A DNA stretch of 64,000 bases. It comes from Ketogulonicigenium robustum. Its GTDB lineage: Bacteria > Pseudomonadota > Alphaproteobacteria > Rhodobacterales > Rhodobacteraceae. The notes beneath the pieces are model-generated. The model did not search any database, had not been told where the DNA came from, and was given only the letters and a program-made list of their open reading frames with translations. Position 1 is the stretch's first letter, and every line of letters begins with the position of its first letter. The translations under genes were made by a program, and so were the position numbers. Below are positions 1 through 8,695 of this stretch, piece by piece. The stretch is taken from the NCBI RefSeq assembly GCF_002117445.1, contig NZ_CP019937.1, forward strand, positions 1,478,501-1,542,500, read 5' to 3'.

Positions 1-1830
1 GCACATCGGTTTGAAACCGTGCTCGACCTGATCCGCAGCGATCGTGCCGCCGCAGACCAGCAGGTGATGCCTGTGATGCATCGCTGCGCCGATTGCCTGG
101 CCGACCTGATCGCCGCCGCGCGGCAGGATAGCCCTGCCGACCAGCCCCGTGTCGACGCGCTTTTGGCCGAGCTAGACCGGCTGATCGGCGGCGGCGGGAG
201 TGACGATGCGGTAGCTTTCACCCCCATTTTGCTGGACTTCGCGATGCCCGAGGGGGACGAATCTGGCTTTACCATTCGTTTCACCCCGCATGCGGCGCTG
301 TACCGCTCGGGCAACGACCCTCTTGCCCTGTTGGTCGCGTTGCAAAAATTGGGCGACATGACCGTCACCCTACAGCAAGACGCCCTTCCCTCGTTGGAGG
401 ATTGGACCGCCGCTGAACCCGCGCTGCAATGGCACATCACGCTGCGAACGGCGGCCGACCTGTCAGAAGTGCGCGCTGTCTTTGAATTTGTCGTAGATTG
501 TTGCGATCTGGAAATTGCACCGATCGTGCAGGATGACGACGCCTTCACCCCCATCGTGATCGATTTCGACGCGGTACCGGACCCTGTACCCAGCAACGCG
601 CCCGCCGCCGCCCCATCGCCCACCGCCGAGGCGACCGCAAGCATCCGCGTCAACTTGGACCGTGTCGACAGGCTGATGAACATGATCGGTGAGTTGGTCA
701 TTAAAGAGGCTATGCTTTCCCGCATTATTCAGACGGCAGGGCTGGCACAGGATCTGGATGTTACGGCAGGCCTTGATGCTATCCGGCAGCTAGCTGGTGA
801 AATTCAGGAAAGCGTCATGGCGATCCGCGCGCAGCCGCTGAAGCTGGTGTTCCAGCGCATGCACCGCATCCTGCGCGAGGCAGCCGATGCCACGGGAAAA
901 CCCGTGCAGTTGATCACCACGGGCGAGCAGACCGAAGTCGACAAAACCATGATCGAGCGGTTGATGGACCCGCTGACACATATGATCCGCAACTCGGTCG
1001 ACCACGGGCTGGAGGATGAAGTGACGCGTCAGCGCCGCGGAAAACCGTTGCAAGGCACAATCACATTGTCTGCGGCCCATAGGTCGGGGCGGGTGCAGAT
1101 CGAGGTCTCGGACGATGGCGGCGGCATCGATCGCCCGCGCGTGCGTCAGATCGCCGAAGACCGTGGCCTGATCCTGCCCGGTACCCAGCTGACACCGTCG
1201 GAAATCGACCAACTGCTGTTCCTTCCAGGGTTTTCGTCCAAGGCCGAAGTTTCGGCCATTTCGGGACGCGGCGTCGGGCTGGATGTCGTCCGGCGCGAAA
1301 TCATGGCCCTTGGCGGGCGCGTCATGATCACCTCGGTCGAGGGGAAAGGCACAACCTTTGCCATTACCCTTCCCCTTACCCTTGCGGTGTTGGAGGGGAT
1401 GCTGGTTCAGTTGGGCGACCAAACCATGGTGCTGCCCATAACCTCGGTGCAGGAGACCCTGCGTCCCGCCGTATCGGAACTGCACCGGCTAGGCGACAGC
1501 GGGCGCATGATCAGCAATCGTGGCGACATGATCCCGATTATCGATCTGGGGCGCGCTTTTGCAATGCGTGACACCCCCACGCCCTTGGAAGATGGCGTCC
1601 TGATCGTGGTGGAGACCGACAGCCAAAAACGCGCGGCCCTGCACGTCGACGGCATCGTCGACCAGCGGCAGGTGGTGATCAAAAGTATCGAGGAAAACTA
1701 CGGTCGCGTCGCCGGCGTCTCGGCGGCGACTATTCTGGGCGACGGTCAGATTGCCCTTATCATCGACCCCGAGGAAATCGTTCTTGCCTCGGGCAGCGAC
1801 CGAACCCGTTCCCTAGCAGCGAGCGCCTGA
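1..1830 (+). CDS. cheA: Chemotaxis histidine kinase CheA (5' end outside window)
   Basis: Cytoplasmic kinase that autophosphorylates and passes phosphate to CheY in the receptor-CheW-CheA array. The frame is open from base 1 (reading AHRFETVLDLIR), which matches the end of an Hpt domain, so the Hpt phospho-histidine and the true start lie upstream. The GTG at 19 is internal. After a P2-like segment come the dimerisation helix (GELVIKEAML), the HATPase N box (MIRNSVDHGLE), G boxes (DDGGGID, GRGVGLDVV, GKGTTF) and a C-terminal CheW-like P5 domain. It is followed within 2 bases by cheW. The assignment is secure; only the start is missing. Confidence 0.95.
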   Translation, partial: AHRFETVLDLIRSDRAAADQQVMPVMHRCADCLADLIAAARQDSPADQPRVDALLAELDRLIGGGGSDDAVAFTPILLDFAMPEGDESGFTIRFTPHAALYRSGNDPLALLVALQKLGDMTVTLQQDALPSLEDWTAAEPALQWHITLRTAADLSEVRAVFEFVVDCCDLEIAPIVQDDDAFTPIVIDFDAVPDPVPSNAPAAAPSPTAEATASIRVNLDRVDRLMNMIGELVIKEAMLSRIIQTAGLAQDLDVTAGLDAIRQLAGEIQESVMAIRAQPLKLVFQRMHRILREAADATGKPVQLITTGEQTEVDKTMIERLMDPLTHMIRNSVDHGLEDEVTRQRRGKPLQGTITLSAAHRSGRVQIEVSDDGGGIDRPRVRQIAEDRGLILPGTQLTPSEIDQLLFLPGFSSKAEVSAISGRGVGLDVVRREIMALGGRVMITSVEGKGTTFAITLPLTLAVLEGMLVQLGDQTMVLPITSVQETLRPAVSELHRLGDSGRMISNRGDMIPIIDLGRAFAMRDTPTPLEDGVLIVVETDSQKRAALHVDGIVDQRQVVIKSIEENYGRVAGVSAATILGDGQIALIIDPEEIVLASGSDRTRSLAASA

Positions 1831-1832
1831 GC

Positions 1833-2306
1833 ATGCTTCAGTCCATCACGCATAATTCCATTGGTAAAAACGACGTGGTCGCCTTTAAACTGGCGGGGCA
1901 GGACTTCTGCATCGACATCGGCCTCGTGCGGGAAATTCGCGGTTGGGCGCCCGCGACCGTGCTGCCGCACGCGCCGCCCTACATCAAAGGCGTCATCAAC
2001 CTGCGCGGCGCGGTGGTGGCGGTGGTCGATCTCGCGGCTCGGTTGGGCTTTGCACCGACAGAACCCTCGCCCCGCCACGTAATCATCATCGTTCTGTATG
2101 ACGGCAAGGTTGTGGGCCTGCTGGCGGAGCTGGTCTCGGACATCGTCACGATCGATGACGCGCAGATTCGGGCGGTGCCCGACATCGCCTCCGACCCCTC
2201 GCGCGAGTTTATCTCGGGCATGGCCACGTTCGACGACGGCCGCATTTTGCGCAAAATCGACCTAGCCCAATTACTACCGGGCACCGAGGGCTTCTCCTCA
2301 TGCTGA
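1833..2306 (+). CDS. cheW: Chemotaxis coupling protein CheW
   Basis: Adaptor of 157 residues that links chemoreceptors to CheA. It is a single CheW-like domain of normal length with the typical pattern around residues 15-70 (GQDFCIDIGLVREI, then PPYIKGVINLRG and VAVVDLAARLGF). It starts two bases after the cheA stop, and its last bases overlap the start of cheR, so translation is probably coupled. The genome may hold other CheW paralogues; this one belongs to this operon. Confidence 0.95.
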   Translation: MLQSITHNSIGKNDVVAFKLAGQDFCIDIGLVREIRGWAPATVLPHAPPYIKGVINLRGAVVAVVDLAARLGFAPTEPSPRHVIIIVLYDGKVVGLLAELVSDIVTIDDAQIRAVPDIASDPSREFISGMATFDDGRILRKIDLAQLLPGTEGFSSC

Positions 2307-3154
2307 CAGCGCAAGACACCGCACCCGCGATGACGGCGGCCCAATTCGGCAAGCTGTCGCAGATCGTCCACAGCGACACCGGCATAGTGCTGAGCGAGGC
2401 AAAACGCGGCCTGCTGGTCGCGCGCCTCTCCAAACGCCTGCGCGCGCTGAATATGGCCGACTTCGGGGCTTACTGCACGCTGCTGGACAGCGACCGCGGC
2501 AAAGAGGAAAGACGCCACCTCCTCTCGGCGATCACCACCAACGTGACAGCCTTTTTCCGCGAGGGGCACCATTTCGATGCGCTTGCGCGCGATGTGCTAC
2601 CCCAACTGATAGCGCGGGCGAAGGCGGGCGGGCGTGTGCGGCTGTGGTCTGCGGCGTGCTCCTCGGGCGAGGAGGCCTATTCGATGGCGATGACCGTGCT
2701 GGATGCCTTTCCCGATGCGGCGCAGCACGATGTTCTGATACTGGCGACCGACATCGACCCCGAGGTTGTCGCTCGCGCCGAATCCGGCGTCTATCCCACC
2801 GACACCATTGCGGCGATCGGCGGGCAGCGCCTTCGCAAGTATTTCGACCAGCAGGGCGACAGTTTTACGGCCAAGCCGGCCCTGAAGGCCATCATGCGGT
2901 TTGGCGAGTTGAACCTGCACCAGCCTTGGCCGTTCAGCGGCACGTTCGACGTCATTTTTTGCCGCAATGTGGTGATCTATTTTGACACAGATATGCGCCG
3001 CAGCCTGTGGCAACGCTTCGCTACTGTGCTGTCGAGCGACGGCGCGCTGTTTATCGGCCATTCCGAACGTGTCGACGGCCCTGCGGCACAACAGTTCCGC
3101 ATCACCGGCGCCACTCAATATCAGCTGGTCACCCCCACCAGCCCTTCGCATTAA
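2300..3154 (+). CDS. cheR: Chemoreceptor methyltransferase CheR
   Basis: SAM-dependent glutamate methyltransferase of 284 residues that methylates chemoreceptors for adaptation. An N-terminal helical domain (about residues 12-72) is followed by the methyltransferase fold with TTNVTAFFRE (79-88), the SAM-binding loop WSAACSSGEEAYSMA (116-130) and CRNVVIYF near the C-terminus. The ATG at 2300 overlaps the cheW end. No cheB follows in this window; it could lie upstream of cheA. Confidence 0.95.
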   Translation: MLTAQDTAPAMTAAQFGKLSQIVHSDTGIVLSEAKRGLLVARLSKRLRALNMADFGAYCTLLDSDRGKEERRHLLSAITTNVTAFFREGHHFDALARDVLPQLIARAKAGGRVRLWSAACSSGEEAYSMAMTVLDAFPDAAQHDVLILATDIDPEVVARAESGVYPTDTIAAIGGQRLRKYFDQQGDSFTAKPALKAIMRFGELNLHQPWPFSGTFDVIFCRNVVIYFDTDMRRSLWQRFATVLSSDGALFIGHSERVDGPAAQQFRITGATQYQLVTPTSPSH

Positions 3155-3172
3155 GACCCCGAGGAGACCGCG

Positions 3173-3562
3173 ATGCCATTGAAGGCAAACCTGCAGGTGA
3201 TGGTTGTCGACGACATGACCGTCAGCCGCGCCCTGATTGAACAAGCGCTGGATTGGGCGGGCATAACCAAAGTCCAGTACGAAGCGAACGGCGAAAAGGC
3301 CCTGAACCGCCTCGTGGCCTCGCCAGTGCATTTGGTGATTTCGGACTACAACATGCCCGGCATGGACGGGCTGGAATTGCTAGAGGCGCTGCGAGCGAAC
3401 CGATCAACCCAGCGGATTGGTTTTATCCTGATCACCGGCACCGCCAGCAAGGAACTGATCGAACGTGGCCGCAAGGCCGGCATGAACAACTTCATCGCAA
3501 AGCCCTTCACCAAAGAAGCGCTGCTGCACTGTATCGAAGCCGTCACAGGAAAACTGCAATGA
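3173..3562 (+). CDS. cheY: Single-domain response regulator CheY
   Basis: Receiver-only protein of 129 residues, the diffusible output of the CheA pathway. The acidic pair D13/D14, the phospho-acceptor D58 (in LVISDYNMPGMDG), T88 and K110 are all present. A good ribosome site (GAGGAG) sits about 8 bases before the ATG. The stop overlaps the next gene's ATG (ATGA), so the two are probably translated together. Confidence 0.93.
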   Translation: MPLKANLQVMVVDDMTVSRALIEQALDWAGITKVQYEANGEKALNRLVASPVHLVISDYNMPGMDGLELLEALRANRSTQRIGFILITGTASKELIERGRKAGMNNFIAKPFTKEALLHCIEAVTGKLQ

Positions 3563-3918
3563 GCGCCATGCGAAAAATCAATACCCGTGAAGACCTGTCC
3601 ACCGTGCTGCGCCGCACCGCGGTTGAAGCCGAAGGCCTGGCGATCAGCCTCGGCACATTGGACGCCGAGCTGGGCGTGATGCTCAGCCGTTTGGGGCCGG
3701 ACAGCACCGGCAACCTGCATATGGCCGACGGCGTGCGACAGGCGGCAGCGGGACTGGCCCTGTTTTTACGCGGAATCGCAGCCACCATCGGGCCGGACGG
3801 GCGCTGCGATGCTATCGGCGCAGCGCAACAGTTGGGCCTGCGCGCACAGGCCGCGCGACTGGGTGGCACCACGATTGCCACCCCAGTTTCGGGCTTGCAG
3901 GACCTGTGGCTGGACTAG
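3559..3918 (+). CDS. Small unknown protein at the end of the che operon
   Basis: A 119-residue protein, mostly helical with no membrane segment or signal peptide, and no family I recognise. It is translationally coupled to cheY through an ATGA overlap, and it ends six bases before the convergent glmS stop, leaving no room for a separate terminator. Position suggests a chemotaxis accessory role, for example a CheY- or receptor-associated factor, but nothing in the sequence proves it. Codon use looks like that of the neighbours, so it is likely a real gene. Confidence 0.7.
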   Translation: MSAMRKINTREDLSTVLRRTAVEAEGLAISLGTLDAELGVMLSRLGPDSTGNLHMADGVRQAAAGLALFLRGIAATIGPDGRCDAIGAAQQLGLRAQAARLGGTTIATPVSGLQDLWLD

Positions 3919-3924
3919 GCCGCG

Positions 3925-5736
3925 CTATTCAACCGTGACTGACTTGGCAAGGTTGCGCGGTTGGTCGACATCCGTGCCCTTGGCCACCGCTGTGTAATAG
4001 GCTAGGAACTGGGCAGGCACCGCATACAAGATCGGCGCCCAAACTGCATCGACGCTGGGCATGGTGATAGTCGCCCACACACCTTCGCCCGCTTCGGCTA
4101 TCCCGTGCGCGTCACTGACTAGCAGTACCTTACCGTGGCGTGCCATGACCTCTTGCATGTTCGATACGGTTTTGTCGAACAGACCATCGGGCGGCGCGAA
4201 TACAATCACAGGCACGTCGGCATCAATCAGCGCGATGGGGCCGTGCTTCAGCTCACCTGATGCATAAGCTTCAGCATGAATATAGCTGATTTCTTTTAAC
4301 TTTAACGCGCCCTCCAGTGCCAGAGGGAACATCGGCCCGCGCCCCAGAAACAAGATGTCGCGTGCTTGCGCCAACTGTTGGGCCACCGCAGGATAGGCGT
4401 TTGCGCCATCAATCGCCACGTTCATTAGCCCCGCGACTGACCGCAAGCCCTGCACGTGCGCCGCAATTTGGGCATCATCTATCGTGCCGCGGGCCTTTGC
4501 CGCTTGTAGCGCCATCAGCGCCAAAACGGTCAATTGGCACGTGAAGGCTTTGGTCGATGCGACACCGATTTCCACCCCCGCCCAGATCGGCAAAACGCAA
4601 TCAGCCTCGCGCGCGATGGATGATGTGGGAACGTTCACCACCGCAACAACCTGCGCCACCTGCCCCCGCACATGGCGCAGCGCGGCCAGAGTGTCAGCCG
4701 TCTCGCCCGATTGGCTGACAAAAACGGCCATGCTGCGCGGCGACAGGACGGGGTCGCGGTAGCGGAACTCGGAAGCGACGTCGATTTCAGCTGGGATGCG
4801 CGCGATCTGCTCGAACCAGTATTTGGCGACATGGCAAGCATAGCTGGCTGTGCCGCAGGCCACCAACACCACGCGATCCACACCAGTAAAATCAACCGGC
4901 AGCGCGGGCATTCCACCTTCGTCGATATAGGCAGCCAAAGCGTTCGCGACGACGGTCGGCTGCTCGGCGATTTCCTTGGCCATGAAGTGGCGGTAACCTG
5001 CCTTATCGACCCGCGCCTGATCAACCGCGATGCGCTGCAACGGGCGGGTGACCGGCGCACCCTGCGCGTCAAAAACCTGCGCACCGGCGCGGGTAATGAC
5101 CGCCCAGTCGCCCTCATCCAGATAGGTCAAGCGGTCGGTCAGCGGTGCCAGCGCGATGGCGTCCGACCCCACGAACATCTCGCCCGTGCCATGGCCAATC
5201 ACCAGCGGGCTGCCGCGGCGGGCACAGATCATCAGGTCGTCGTACCCCTCGAACAGCATGCACAGGGCAAAGGCCCCCTCTAGCTGCGGCAGAACCGCGG
5301 CCACCGCCGCAGCGGGGCTTGCGCCGCCCTGCAACGCGCGGCCAATCAGCAGCGCGACGATTTCCGTGTCAGTCTGCGAGGTCGGCAACACGCCCTCATC
5401 CGCCAGCGCCGCGCCCAGCGCGCGGTAGTTTTCGATGATCCCGTTATGGACAACCGCGACGCCATGGCCCGTGTGCGGATGGGCGTTTACCTCGGTCGCC
5501 GCACCGTGGGTGGCCCAGCGGGTGTGCCCGATGCCTGCGCGCCCGGCCAACGGGGCATGTACCAGATGGTCGGACAGGTTCACCAGCTTGCCCACCGCGC
5601 GCCGCCGCCCTATCGCGCCATTGTTGACAGTGGCGATCCCTGCGGAATCGTAACCACGATATTCCAGCCGCTTCAGCGCCTCGACCAACAGGGGCGCAGC
5701 CTCGTGCTGCCCCAAAACGCCTACAATCCCGCACAT
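3925..5736 (-). CDS. glmS: Glucosamine-6-phosphate synthase (isomerising)
   Basis: Makes glucosamine-6-phosphate from fructose-6-phosphate and glutamine, the entry step to UDP-GlcNAc for peptidoglycan and LPS. The start at 5736 gives MCGIVGVLG, exposing the catalytic Cys2 after Met removal; an open frame continues about 106 codons further upstream but has no family similarity. A GGAGG site precedes this ATG. The N-terminal glutaminase domain is followed by two SIS sugar-isomerase domains, and the protein ends with the family-typical LAKSVTVE. Length is 603 residues, normal. It is divergent from pepT. Confidence 0.97.
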   Translation of the reverse strand: MCGIVGVLGQHEAAPLLVEALKRLEYRGYDSAGIATVNNGAIGRRRAVGKLVNLSDHLVHAPLAGRAGIGHTRWATHGAATEVNAHPHTGHGVAVVHNGIIENYRALGAALADEGVLPTSQTDTEIVALLIGRALQGGASPAAAVAAVLPQLEGAFALCMLFEGYDDLMICARRGSPLVIGHGTGEMFVGSDAIALAPLTDRLTYLDEGDWAVITRAGAQVFDAQGAPVTRPLQRIAVDQARVDKAGYRHFMAKEIAEQPTVVANALAAYIDEGGMPALPVDFTGVDRVVLVACGTASYACHVAKYWFEQIARIPAEIDVASEFRYRDPVLSPRSMAVFVSQSGETADTLAALRHVRGQVAQVVAVVNVPTSSIAREADCVLPIWAGVEIGVASTKAFTCQLTVLALMALQAAKARGTIDDAQIAAHVQGLRSVAGLMNVAIDGANAYPAVAQQLAQARDILFLGRGPMFPLALEGALKLKEISYIHAEAYASGELKHGPIALIDADVPVIVFAPPDGLFDKTVSNMQEVMARHGKVLLVSDAHGIAEAGEGVWATITMPSVDAVWAPILYAVPAQFLAYYTAVAKGTDVDQPRNLAKSVTVE

Positions 5737-5864
5737 CGCTGCCTCCGGTTTCTTTTGGGGTTTAGTAGACGTGCAGCGGGGGTGCGCCAAGGGCAGGCTT
5801 GACTTCGCAAGCCCGAACGCGCCCCCTAACCGGCAACGAGTCGCCCAAATTGAAAGGATTCCGT

Positions 5865-7097
5865 ATGTCTTTCGCCCGTGAAGTCGAAGACCGCTTGGTA
5901 CGCTACGCCGCCATCGACAGCCAAAGTGATGCCGACAGCACCAGCCAGCCCAGCACGGCAATCCAGTTGGATATGATGACGCTGCTGCGCGATGAACTGC
6001 TGCAGATGGGGGCGCAAGACGTGCAGCTGACCGATTACGGCGTAGTTCTGGCAACGGTGCCCGCCACCGTCGACGGCCCCACCATCGGCCTGCTGGCCCA
6101 CGTAGATACCGCCCCGCAGTTCAACGCAACGGGTGTGAAGCCGCGCGTTGTGCGCGGCTATAACGGGGGCGACATCACCTACCCCGACAACCCCGACCTG
6201 ATCCTGTCTCCGGCCGAATACCCGTATCTGGCGCGAAAAGTGGGTGAGGACATCATCACCGCATCCGGCACGACCCTGCTCGGGGCCGACGACAAGGCCG
6301 GTGTCAGCATCATCATGACCGCCGCGCACCACCTGCTGACCACGCCCGGGCTGAAGCACGGCAAGATCCGCTTGGCATTCACCCCTGACGAGGAAATCGG
6401 CAAAGGCGTGGACGCGCGGCTGCCCGCAGATCTGGCGGCCGATTTCGCCTATACTTTCGACGGCGGCGCGGTGGGCGAAATTGAGTACGAGAGCTTCTCG
6501 GCCGACGGGGTGCAGATCGTGGTCAAGGGCGTCTCGATCCATCCGGGTCAGGCCAAGGACAAGATGGTTAACGCCGTGCATCTGGCCGCCAAAATTGTGC
6601 AAACCCTGCCCCAAGCAACAATGACCCCTGAAGTGACCGAAGACCGCGAGGGGTTCATCCACGTCACCGAGATGACCGGCGGCTCGTCCGAAATGCGCAT
6701 TACGCTGATCCTGCGCGACTTTGAACTGGACGGGTTAGAGGCCAAGGGCGCGCTGGTGCGCAAGATCTGTGATGCCGTCGCCGCAGGCGAGCCGCGCGCC
6801 AGCATCACCTGCACCATCCGCCCGCAGTACCGCAACATGCGCTACTGGCTGGAAAAGGACATGACGCCTGTCGAACTGGCGCGCACCGCAGCCCGCGCCG
6901 TCGGGATCGAGCCTGTATCAGTGCCGATCCGTGGCGGCACAGATGGCTCGCGCCTGACGGAGATGGGCGTGCCCACCCCCAACCTGTTCACCGGCATGCA
7001 GAACATCCACGGCCCGCTGGAATGGGTATCAGTGCAAGACATGGACCGCGCCACCCAATTCTGCCTGGCCTTGCTGGAAGGCGCGACCGCCCGCTAA
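5865..7097 (+). CDS. pepT: Peptidase T (tripeptide aminopeptidase, M20B)
   Basis: Cytoplasmic zinc aminopeptidase of 410 residues that removes N-terminal residues from tripeptides. The M20 metal motifs are visible: HVDTAP, GADDKAG, TPDEEIGKGVD, FDGGAVGE and the late NLFTGMQNIHGPLEW. The ATG at 5865 follows AAAGGA; the longer frame from 5799 reads unrelated residues. Its stop overlaps the stop of the convergent lyase gene by four bases. Confidence 0.95.
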   Translation: MSFAREVEDRLVRYAAIDSQSDADSTSQPSTAIQLDMMTLLRDELLQMGAQDVQLTDYGVVLATVPATVDGPTIGLLAHVDTAPQFNATGVKPRVVRGYNGGDITYPDNPDLILSPAEYPYLARKVGEDIITASGTTLLGADDKAGVSIIMTAAHHLLTTPGLKHGKIRLAFTPDEEIGKGVDARLPADLAADFAYTFDGGAVGEIEYESFSADGVQIVVKGVSIHPGQAKDKMVNAVHLAAKIVQTLPQATMTPEVTEDREGFIHVTEMTGGSSEMRITLILRDFELDGLEAKGALVRKICDAVAAGEPRASITCTIRPQYRNMRYWLEKDMTPVELARTAARAVGIEPVSVPIRGGTDGSRLTEMGVPTPNLFTGMQNIHGPLEWVSVQDMDRATQFCLALLEGATAR

Positions 7098-7996
7098 GGC
7101 GCAACGCTGAGCGCGATCGAGGTGTCGAGCGCCTCGAAAGCGTTCAGGCCGATCAGGTCGTAAAGCTCGGCGCGGGTCTGCATGTCGGGGATCATTGCGG
7201 CGGGCGTCCCATCGCGCGCGATGGTTTGGTACAGCCGCGCCTGCGCCTTGTTCGCAACGCGCAGGCTGGACACCGGCCAGATCACCATATCATAGCCCAG
7301 ATCCTGAAACTCCTGCGCGGTCAGCGCGGGGGTGCGGCCGAATTCGGTCATATTGGCTAGCAGCCTCACCCCCGGCAACGCCGCCCGTACCTGACGGAAC
7401 ATCTCGACCGAGGTCAGCGCCTCGGGGAAGATGGCATCGGCCCCCGCCGCAACATACAGCTTGGCGCGCGCGATCGTCCCCTCGATCCCCTCGCTGGCGG
7501 CGGCATCGGTGCGGGCGATAATAACCAGATCGCGGCGGGCCCGCGCGGCGGCGGCGACCTTGGCGGCCATATCATGCGCGCCGGCCAGCTTTTTATCATT
7601 CAAGTGGCCGCATTTCTTGGGCAAAAGCTGGTCTTCCAGATGCACAGCACCCGCGCCGGCTTCCTCGAATACGCGAACCATATGCATGACGTTCAGCGCC
7701 TCGCCATAGCCGGTGTCGCCGTCGACCAGCAGCGGCAAGCCGGTGGCGCGGGCGATCTGGCGGATGAAAAACGCCACCTCGTCCACCGTGATGATCCCAA
7801 GGTCGGGCAGCCCCATGCTGGCCGTCATGGCCGCACCCGACAGATAAAGCGCGTCAAAACCCGCCGCCTTGGCTTGCAGGGCGGCCTGCCCGTTATGTGC
7901 GCCCGGCAGGCGCAAGATTTCGGGACGATCCAGCAAGGCGCGAAAGCGCTGCCCTGCGGGTGTGTGTGGCAGATCCGTGGCAACCAGATAGGTCAT
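7094..7996 (-). CDS. Isocitrate lyase/PEP mutase family lyase, PrpB-like
   Basis: A 300-residue TIM-barrel C-C lyase. Metal-binding acids D92/D94 (LVDGDTGYG), ED at 121-122 and the catalytic loop KKCGHL with Cys129 match 2-methylisocitrate lyase (PrpB), which splits 2-methylisocitrate into pyruvate and succinate. Related enzymes (oxaloacetate decarboxylase, dimethylmalate lyase) share the fold, so substrate is inferred from context. A strong GGAGG site precedes the ATG. It is the last gene of the tctC-tctB-tctA-prpD-gntR run. No methylcitrate synthase accompanies it. Confidence 0.85.
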   Translation of the reverse strand: MTYLVATDLPHTPAGQRFRALLDRPEILRLPGAHNGQAALQAKAAGFDALYLSGAAMTASMGLPDLGIITVDEVAFFIRQIARATGLPLLVDGDTGYGEALNVMHMVRVFEEAGAGAVHLEDQLLPKKCGHLNDKKLAGAHDMAAKVAAAARARRDLVIIARTDAAASEGIEGTIARAKLYVAAGADAIFPEALTSVEMFRQVRAALPGVRLLANMTEFGRTPALTAQEFQDLGYDMVIWPVSSLRVANKAQARLYQTIARDGTPAAMIPDMQTRAELYDLIGLNAFEALDTSIALSVAP

Positions 7997-8018
7997 ATCC
8001 TCCCCCTCCCAAGGGATA

Positions 8019-8654
8019 TCAGGTGACGAAGGCCGCCTCGATATGGCGGCGCATCAGCAGTTCGGCCACATCGCCATCGCGTTCGATGATGGCATTCGCG
8101 ATGCGGCGGTGTTCGACATACGATCGCCGGATACGGCCAGCCTCGTCGCGGCGGGCGCGGCGGACCAACTGGAACAACGGCCAAAAGCGGTCGTTGATCA
8201 GGTCGATCAGATGGGTGTTGCGCGACATGGTGGCCACGCGGTGGTGAAAGTCGGTATTCGCGCGCGACTGCCAGTAATCCAGTGGCCCGTCGCGTTCCAA
8301 AACATCGCGGTGCGCGTCCAGCATAGTGGCGAGGGTTTTCAGCTCGTCCTCGGTTGCATTCTGGGCGGCTTGGCGGGCGGCCAACCCCTCTAGCGCGCCG
8401 CGCACGGCCATCAGGTTGGCGCGCATCGCCTCGTCCGGCACGATGACGCGCACCCCTTGCCGCAAACGGTGCGTGACAAGGCCCCGCTCCTCCAGCCGCC
8501 GGATCGCCTCGCGCACGGGCGCGCGGCTGATCTGGTCGGCAGCTGCGATCTTCGGCTCGGACAGCTTGGCGCCGGGGGCCAGATCACCTGAAAGGATTTG
8601 CCCCAGCAGGCGGTCGTACACGCGGTCAACAAGGCTGTCGTCTTGGTCTGTCAT
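8019..8654 (-). CDS. GntR-family regulator, FadR/FCD subfamily
   Basis: A 211-residue transcription factor. The N-terminal winged helix-turn-helix covers about residues 5-70 (LSEPKIAAADQISRAPVREAIRRLEERG). The C-terminal FCD domain carries the metal-binding histidines seen in FHHRVA and MRRHIEAAF. FCD regulators usually bind an organic acid or metal-acid complex. It sits inside the tricarboxylate operon, and the most likely targets are the two palindromes ahead of tctC (13291-13366). The frame is open upstream to 9293, but this overlaps the PrpD-like gene and is not coding. Confidence 0.9.
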   Translation of the reverse strand: MTDQDDSLVDRVYDRLLGQILSGDLAPGAKLSEPKIAAADQISRAPVREAIRRLEERGLVTHRLRQGVRVIVPDEAMRANLMAVRGALEGLAARQAAQNATEDELKTLATMLDAHRDVLERDGPLDYWQSRANTDFHHRVATMSRNTHLIDLINDRFWPLFQLVRRARRDEAGRIRRSYVEHRRIANAIIERDGDVAELLMRRHIEAAFVT

Positions 8655-8695
8655 CAGGTCGGCCCCTATGGGCAGCCCCCTGGGGGGCCGCGGCA

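Noticed and set aside
5737..6054. N-terminal extension of GlmS by 106 residues
   Set aside because: GlmS needs Cys2 exposed after Met removal, and a GGAGG site precedes ATG 5736. The extension overlaps the pepT start.
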